Positions 59,752-64,000 of a DNA stretch of 64,000 nt are shown piece after piece; position 1 is the first letter of the stretch; every line of letters starts with the position of its first letter. Origin of the DNA: Chromohalobacter moromii (GTDB lineage Bacteria > Pseudomonadota > Gammaproteobacteria > Pseudomonadales > Halomonadaceae); NCBI RefSeq assembly GCF_023091865.1, contig NZ_JAHXDI010000004.1, positions 124,001 through 188,000 of the forward strand. The letters run 5' to 3'. The notes under the pieces are model-generated. The model was given only the letters and a program-made list of their open reading frames with translations, had not been told where the DNA came from and did not search any database. The translations under genes were made by a program, and so were the position numbers.

Positions 59752-61106
59752 GCGCGACGACGCTACGCGATATCGCCGGTTGGCTGGGGGTGTCTCCCCC
59801 GGGGGGAGACACCGAGGCTGTGCAAGTGGTTAGCGATACACGTCGAATCGCGCCGGGCGACGTCTTCTTGGCTTTGGTCGGCGAACGCTTCGATGGCCAT
59901 GATTTCTTGGAGGAGGCGCGTGCCAGGGGCGCGGCGGGGGCGATCGTATCGCGGCCCATGGCGACCTCCTTGCCACAGATCGAAGTCGCCGACACGCGCT
60001 TGGCGCTGGGGATGTTGGGGCGCGTTCGGCGGCGCGCGTGGTCGGGTGAATTAGTGGCTGTCACCGGTAACAGTGGCAAGACCACGGTCAAGGAAATGCT
60101 CGCGGCGATCCTGTCCCGTTCGCAGCCCACCCTCGCTACGCAGGGCAACCTCAACAATGATATCGGCGTGCCGCAGACATTACTGGCGTTATCGTCAACG
60201 TATCGCCGCGCGGTCATTGAGATGGGGGCCAATCACTTGGGGGAAATCGCTTGGACGACGGCGTTGGCACGTCCCGATGTGGCGGTGATTACCAATGTCA
60301 CGGGCGCGCACATCGGTGAGTTCGGCGGTCTCGGCCAGATCGCCCAGGCCAAGGCGGAAATTCTCCAGGGATTGCCGGCCTCGGGCGCGGCCGTGCTCAA
60401 TCGCGACGATCGGTTTTATCCTCTGTGGCGGGAACTGGCGGGTGAGGTCGAGGTGGTCGATTTCGGACTCGATGCCACGGCACGAGTGCGTGCCCAGGCG
60501 CTGGCCTGTGACGACGCCGGGCGTTATGCTTTCACGCTATCCGTGGATGGCGAGCCTTTGGGCCGGATCCAGTTGGCTTTAATGGGGCGCCATAATGTGC
60601 TCAATGCGCTGGCCAGTGCGGCGGCGGCGTGGGCACTCAGCGTCTCGTGCGAGGATATCGTCGCCGGGCTCGAGGCCTGTGAGGCAATGTCCGGCCGTAT
60701 GGCGTGTGTGCCGGGGCCGCGTGGCTCGCGTCTACTGGATGATACCTACAATGCCAACCCCGGTGCGGTCCGTGCGGCCCTGGCGGTGTTGGCCGATATG
60801 CCCGCGCCTCGCTGGTGCTTCCTGGGCGCCATGGGGGAGCTGGGCCGCGATAGCGAGCGCTTGCATGCTGACTTGGGCCGCGCTGCGCGGGAACTGAAGA
60901 TCGACTTTCTCGGCACGTTCGGTGCCGATGCCCGCCCCATGGTGGCGGCATTCGGCGATTCGGCGTGTCATTTCGATGATTGGGCGACGCTCGTGCGTTA
61001 TGCCCACGACCATCTTCCCTCTGGGGCCAGTGTGCTGGTCAAGGGGTCGCGCAGTGCCGGCATGGAGCGTTTGATTGCCGAACTGCGCACGGATGCATCA
61101 AGGTGA
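59748..61106 (+). CDS. murF: UDP-MurNAc-tripeptide D-alanyl-D-alanine ligase
   Basis: A 452-residue Mur ligase that adds the D-Ala-D-Ala dipeptide, completing the cytosolic pentapeptide precursor. Seen: VSDTRRIAPGDVFLALVGER, the ATP loop VAVTGNSGKTTVKEMLAAIL, TQGNLNNDIGVPQTLLAL, VIEMGANHLGEIAWTTALAR and LLDDTYNANPGAVRAAL. It overlaps murE by 4 bases and lies 9 bases before mraY. Confidence 0.97.
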   Translation: MSATTLRDIAGWLGVSPPGGDTEAVQVVSDTRRIAPGDVFLALVGERFDGHDFLEEARARGAAGAIVSRPMATSLPQIEVADTRLALGMLGRVRRRAWSGELVAVTGNSGKTTVKEMLAAILSRSQPTLATQGNLNNDIGVPQTLLALSSTYRRAVIEMGANHLGEIAWTTALARPDVAVITNVTGAHIGEFGGLGQIAQAKAEILQGLPASGAAVLNRDDRFYPLWRELAGEVEVVDFGLDATARVRAQALACDDAGRYAFTLSVDGEPLGRIQLALMGRHNVLNALASAAAAWALSVSCEDIVAGLEACEAMSGRMACVPGPRGSRLLDDTYNANPGAVRAALAVLADMPAPRWCFLGAMGELGRDSERLHADLGRAARELKIDFLGTFGADARPMVAAFGDSACHFDDWATLVRYAHDHLPSGASVLVKGSRSAGMERLIAELRTDASR

Positions 61107-61115
61107 ACGCGACTC

Positions 61116-62198
61116 ATGCTGCTTTTCCTGGCTGACTTATTGGCGAATTTTCAAAGCGCCTTCAACGTTTTTAACTACCTGACCCTGCGCGTGATTCTGG
61201 GAACGCTGACGGCTCTCATGCTTTGCCTATGGTTGGGGCCTCAGGTCATCAAGCGTCTGGTCGAACGTCAGATCGGCCAAGCGGTGCGCGACGATGGACC
61301 GCAATCGCACCTTTCCAAGGCCGGCACGCCGACTATGGGTGGCGCGATGATCCTCATTGCCATCGCTATCAGCACCCTGCTCTGGGGGGACCTGACCAAT
61401 CACTACGTTTGGCTGGTGCTGGCCGTGACGCTGGGTTTCGGCGCCATCGGCTGGGTCGACGATTACCGCAAGGTCGTGGAGAAGAATCCGCGCGGCTTGC
61501 CGGCTCGCTGGAAATACTTCTGGCAATCGGCGATCGGGCTCGGCGCGGCGGTGGTGTTGTATCTGACGGCTGCCAGTCCCGTCGAGGTCAGCCTGATCGT
61601 TCCGTTGTTCAAGGACATCGTAGTGCCGTTGGGGCTGTTCTATATCGTACTGACCTATTTGGTCATCGTCGGTAGCTCCAATGCGGTCAATCTCACCGAT
61701 GGTCTCGATGGCCTGGCGATCATGCCGACCGTGCTCGTTGCCATGGGGTTGGCGATCTTCGCCTATGCGAGCGGTAATACCGTCTTCGCGCAATATTTGC
61801 ATATTCCCCTGGTGCCGGGCGCCGGCGAGTTGGCCGTGTTCTGCGGCACCATCGCGGGGGCCGGGCTGGGCTTCTTGTGGTTCAACACCTATCCTGCTCA
61901 AGTGTTCATGGGCGATGTCGGGGCATTGGCCCTGGGCGCGGCGTTGGGCGTGGTCGCCGTCATCGTGCGTCAGGAAATCGTACTGTTCATCATGGGCGGC
62001 GTTTTCGTGATGGAAACCGTCTCGGTCATGCTGCAGGTGGGGTCCTACAAGCTGACAGGGCGACGTATCTTTCGCATGGCCCCGTTGCATCATCATTTCG
62101 AGCTCAAGGGCTGGCCTGAACCGCGTGTCATCGTGCGTTTCTGGATTATCACGGTCGTGCTGGTCTTGCTGGGGCTGGCGACGTTGAAGATTCGCTGA
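61116..62198 (+). CDS. mraY: phospho-MurNAc-pentapeptide translocase MraY
   Basis: A 360-residue polytopic inner-membrane enzyme, about ten helices, that attaches the soluble precursor to undecaprenyl phosphate to form lipid I. Seen: [20 protein letters not shown], the aspartate pair in [55 protein letters not shown] and the histidine cluster [20 protein letters not shown]. It lies 9 bases after murF; murD starts 1 base after its stop. Confidence 0.97.
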   Translation: MLLFLADLLANFQSAFNVFNYLTLRVILGTLTALMLCLWLGPQVIKRLVERQIGQAVRDDGPQSHLSKAGTPTMGGAMILIAIAISTLLWGDLTNHYVWLVLAVTLGFGAIGWVDDYRKVVEKNPRGLPARWKYFWQSAIGLGAAVVLYLTAASPVEVSLIVPLFKDIVVPLGLFYIVLTYLVIVGSSNAVNLTDGLDGLAIMPTVLVAMGLAIFAYASGNTVFAQYLHIPLVPGAGELAVFCGTIAGAGLGFLWFNTYPAQVFMGDVGALALGAALGVVAVIVRQEIVLFIMGGVFVMETVSVMLQVGSYKLTGRRIFRMAPLHHHFELKGWPEPRVIVRFWIITVVLVLLGLATLKIR

Positions 62199-62199
62199 C

Positions 62200-63567
62200 A
62201 TGGCCAAGGTGCCCCCTGAATATACGCTGGTCATCGGGCTGGGTGTCTCCGGCCTAGCGATTGCGCGGCATCTGAAACGCCTGGGAGTGGCGTTCATGAT
62301 TGCCGATACGCGCGAGACGCCTGCCGGCCTGGAGACTTTTCGTGCAGCCTATCCAGACGTCGAAGTGGTGTGTGGCCCGCTGCAAGCGCTGGACATGCGT
62401 GAGGCACGTGAAATCGTGGTTAGCCCTGGGGTGGATTTGCGCACGCCGGGGCTCATCGAGTACGTGAATGCTGAGGGCGAAGGCCCGCACGTGGTCGGCG
62501 AGATTGCGCTTTTCGTGCGTGCGTGTCGTGCGCCGATAGCCGCAATCACCGGCTCCAATGCCAAATCGACGGTGACCACGCTGCTCGGTGAGATGGCATG
62601 GGAGGCAGGCCTTCGCGTCGCAGTCGGGGGAAATCTCGGCACGCCGGCCCTCGACTTGCTTGCCGACGCGCCAGACGCCGAACTGTTCGTGCTCGAACTC
62701 TCAAGCTTTCAGCTGGAAACCACTGCATGGTTGAGCGCCGAAACGGCGGCGTTTCTCAATCTTTGCGAGGATCACCTGGACCGCCACGGCGATATGCACG
62801 GCTACCGGGCGGCGAAGCAGCGTGTCTTTCGTGGCGCGCGGCATGCCGTCGTCAATGCTGACGATACCGCCACATGGCCTGATACGGATGTGCGTGAAGT
62901 GGCACGATTCACCACTCAAGCCCCTTCTGGCGGCGATTGGGGCATCGCCGAGCATGCTGGGGAATCCTGGCTTGTGCATGGCGATACGCCGCTGATGTCG
63001 ACGCGTCGTGTGCGCATGCCCGGGCGGCACAATCATGCCAATGCCCTGGCGGCCCTGGCGATGGGGACACAATTGGGACTGCCGCTGACGGCCATGCGTC
63101 GTGTGCTCGAGCGTTTCCCCGGCTTGCCGCACCGAGGCGAGCTGGTTGTCGAGCGCGATGGCGTGCGCTGGATCAATGATTCCAAGGGCACCAATGTGGG
63201 CGCGACATTGGCGGCGATTGACGGCGTCGGGCCGGTGCTCGAGGGTCGCCTTATTCTACTGGCGGGTGGTGACGGCAAGGGTGCGGATTTTACGCCACTA
63301 GTTGAGCCGCTGATGCGCCATGCGCGCGAGGTAGTGGTGTTTGGGCGCGATGCTCAGCGCCTCGAGCATGTCATGTCCGGGCACGTTCCGGTTACCCGTG
63401 TTGCCGACCTCGACGCGGCCATGCAGCGGGCGCATACCATTGCGTGCGCTGGTGATGCCATCATGTTGTCGCCCGCGTGTGCAAGCCTCGACCAATTTCC
63501 CGATTACATGGCGCGTGGAGACGCGTTCCGACAGTGGCTGACGCAGGGCGGAGCGACGATATGTTAG
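62200..63567 (+). CDS. murD: UDP-MurNAc-L-alanine:D-glutamate ligase
   Basis: A 455-residue Mur ligase that adds D-glutamate to UDP-MurNAc-L-Ala. Seen: TLVIGLGVSGLAIARHLKRL, VVSPGVDLRTPGLIEYV, the ATP loop AAITGSNAKSTVTTLLGEMA, FVLELSSFQLETTAWLS, CEDHLDRHGDMHGYRAAKQR and VRWINDSKGTNVGATLAAID. The P-loop reads SNAKST; the usual form is TNGKST, and this variant occurs in other gammaproteobacterial MurD as far as I recall. It overlaps ftsW by 7 bases. Confidence 0.97.
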   Translation: MAKVPPEYTLVIGLGVSGLAIARHLKRLGVAFMIADTRETPAGLETFRAAYPDVEVVCGPLQALDMREAREIVVSPGVDLRTPGLIEYVNAEGEGPHVVGEIALFVRACRAPIAAITGSNAKSTVTTLLGEMAWEAGLRVAVGGNLGTPALDLLADAPDAELFVLELSSFQLETTAWLSAETAAFLNLCEDHLDRHGDMHGYRAAKQRVFRGARHAVVNADDTATWPDTDVREVARFTTQAPSGGDWGIAEHAGESWLVHGDTPLMSTRRVRMPGRHNHANALAALAMGTQLGLPLTAMRRVLERFPGLPHRGELVVERDGVRWINDSKGTNVGATLAAIDGVGPVLEGRLILLAGGDGKGADFTPLVEPLMRHAREVVVFGRDAQRLEHVMSGHVPVTRVADLDAAMQRAHTIACAGDAIMLSPACASLDQFPDYMARGDAFRQWLTQGGATIC

Positions 63568-64000
63568 CGCGTTGGGAAAAACGGCTGTCCACCCAGGGAC
63601 AAGTCACCGATGGGTGGTTGCTGCTGGCGACATTCTCGTTGTTGGTGGTGGGCTGGATAATGGTGACGTCGGCGTCGTCCGAGATCGCGACTAGCCTTAC
63701 CGGCAACCCTTATTATTTCAGTATTCGCCATGGCGTTTTCGTCCTTTGCTCGATTTTTTTCGGGCTCGTGGCGCTGTGTATACCGCTCGAGCGCTGGCGT
63801 TCCTGGGGACCGGGTTTACTGCTGTTGGGCATCGTGCTTCTTATCGCGGTTCTTCTCATCGGGCACGAAGTCAATGGCAGCAAACGCTGGATCCCCTTGG
63901 GCATTGCCAATATTCAAGCCTCGGAAGTCGCCAAGTTGTGTCTGATCGTCTACTTCGCCGATTACTTGCAACGTTACTTACCCGAAGTGCGTCGTGACTG
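63561..64000 (+). CDS. ftsW: septal peptidoglycan polymerase FtsW, N-terminal part
   Basis: The first 146 codons of a SEDS-family glycosyltransferase that polymerises septal lipid II with FtsI; the gene runs off the window. Four hydrophobic segments are visible, from WLLLATFSLLVVGWIMVTSA onward, then the conserved loop HEVNGSKRWIPLGIANIQAS followed by EVAKLCLIVYFADYLQR. The ATG at 63561 overlaps the murD stop. The position in the dcw cluster also favours FtsW over RodA. Confidence 0.95.
   Translation, partial: MLARWEKRLSTQGQVTDGWLLLATFSLLVVGWIMVTSASSEIATSLTGNPYYFSIRHGVFVLCSIFFGLVALCIPLERWRSWGPGLLLLGIVLLIAVLLIGHEVNGSKRWIPLGIANIQASEVAKLCLIVYFADYLQRYLPEVRRD

Noticed and set aside
62569-62590. 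The unusual P-loop of MurD (SNAKST) as a sign of inactivation
   Set aside because: The catalytic lysine and following Ser/Thr are kept, the rest of the protein is intact, and I recall the same variant in other gammaproteobacterial MurD proteins.

Overview
The window is a continuous piece of a gammaproteobacterial chromosome. It has high GC, tightly packed genes, protein sequences of the Halomonadaceae type (Halomonas/Chromohalobacter-like) and a gene order close to that of pseudomonads. No species can be proved from this stretch alone. Almost everything is core housekeeping. I see no prophage, insertion sequence, CRISPR array, tRNA or integron. No stretch longer than about 215 bases is without a gene.

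Layout. 1-2.4 kb (+): the end of folX, a small OB-fold-like/two-helix membrane protein, and gabD. 2.4-8.9 kb (-): purH, fis, dusB, prmA, accC, accB and aroQ (purines, nucleoid protein, tRNA dihydrouridine, L11 methylation, fatty-acid initiation, shikimate pathway). 9.1-12.6 kb: a DUF2333 membrane protein (+), inorganic pyrophosphatase (-) and a membrane-anchored PP2C/kinase fusion (+). Both catalytic centres of the fusion look degenerate, and it is the most unusual gene here. 12.6-15.9 kb (-): gatCAB amidotransferase. 16-26.1 kb (+): mreBCD, maf, rng, yhdP and tldD (cell shape, RNA decay, envelope lipid transport, peptidase). 26.2-28.2 kb: darP (-) and the TldD partner pmbA (+). 28.2-36.8 kb (-): one long array, kdsD-kdsC-lptC-lptA-lptB-rpoN-hpf-ptsN-rapZ-ptsO-mgtE, which joins Kdo synthesis and LPS export to sigma-54 and the nitrogen PTS. 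36.9-43.8 kb (+): mlaFEDCB-ibaG-murA-hisG-hisD. 43.9-50.3 kb: algW/degS (-), ybgI (+), zapG (-), zapE, rplM, rpsI, sspA and sspB (+). 50.3-53.6 kb (-): lpoA-yraN-diaA-dolP. 53.8-64 kb (+): rsmI, the RNase P RNA gene rnpB, and the start of the division/cell-wall (dcw) cluster, rsmH-ftsL-ftsI-murE-murF-mraY-murD-ftsW, with ftsW cut by the window edge.

How it fits together. Most of the window serves the envelope: peptidoglycan precursors and septal synthesis (murA, dcw genes, lpoA), elongation (mreBCD), LPS precursor synthesis and export (kds/lpt), lipid traffic (mla, yhdP), and envelope stress and outer-membrane integrity (algW, dolP). Translation and quality-control genes lie between these blocks (gatCAB, rplM-rpsI, rsmI, rnpB, sspAB, hpf, darP).

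Compared with the pseudomonad order as I remember it, several genes are missing at their usual places: petABC between rpsI and sspA, mraZ between rnpB and rsmH, hisC after hisD, purD after purH, and a nitrilase-like gene between yhdP and tldD. The synteny comparisons and family assignments come from memory of the families, not from a database search.
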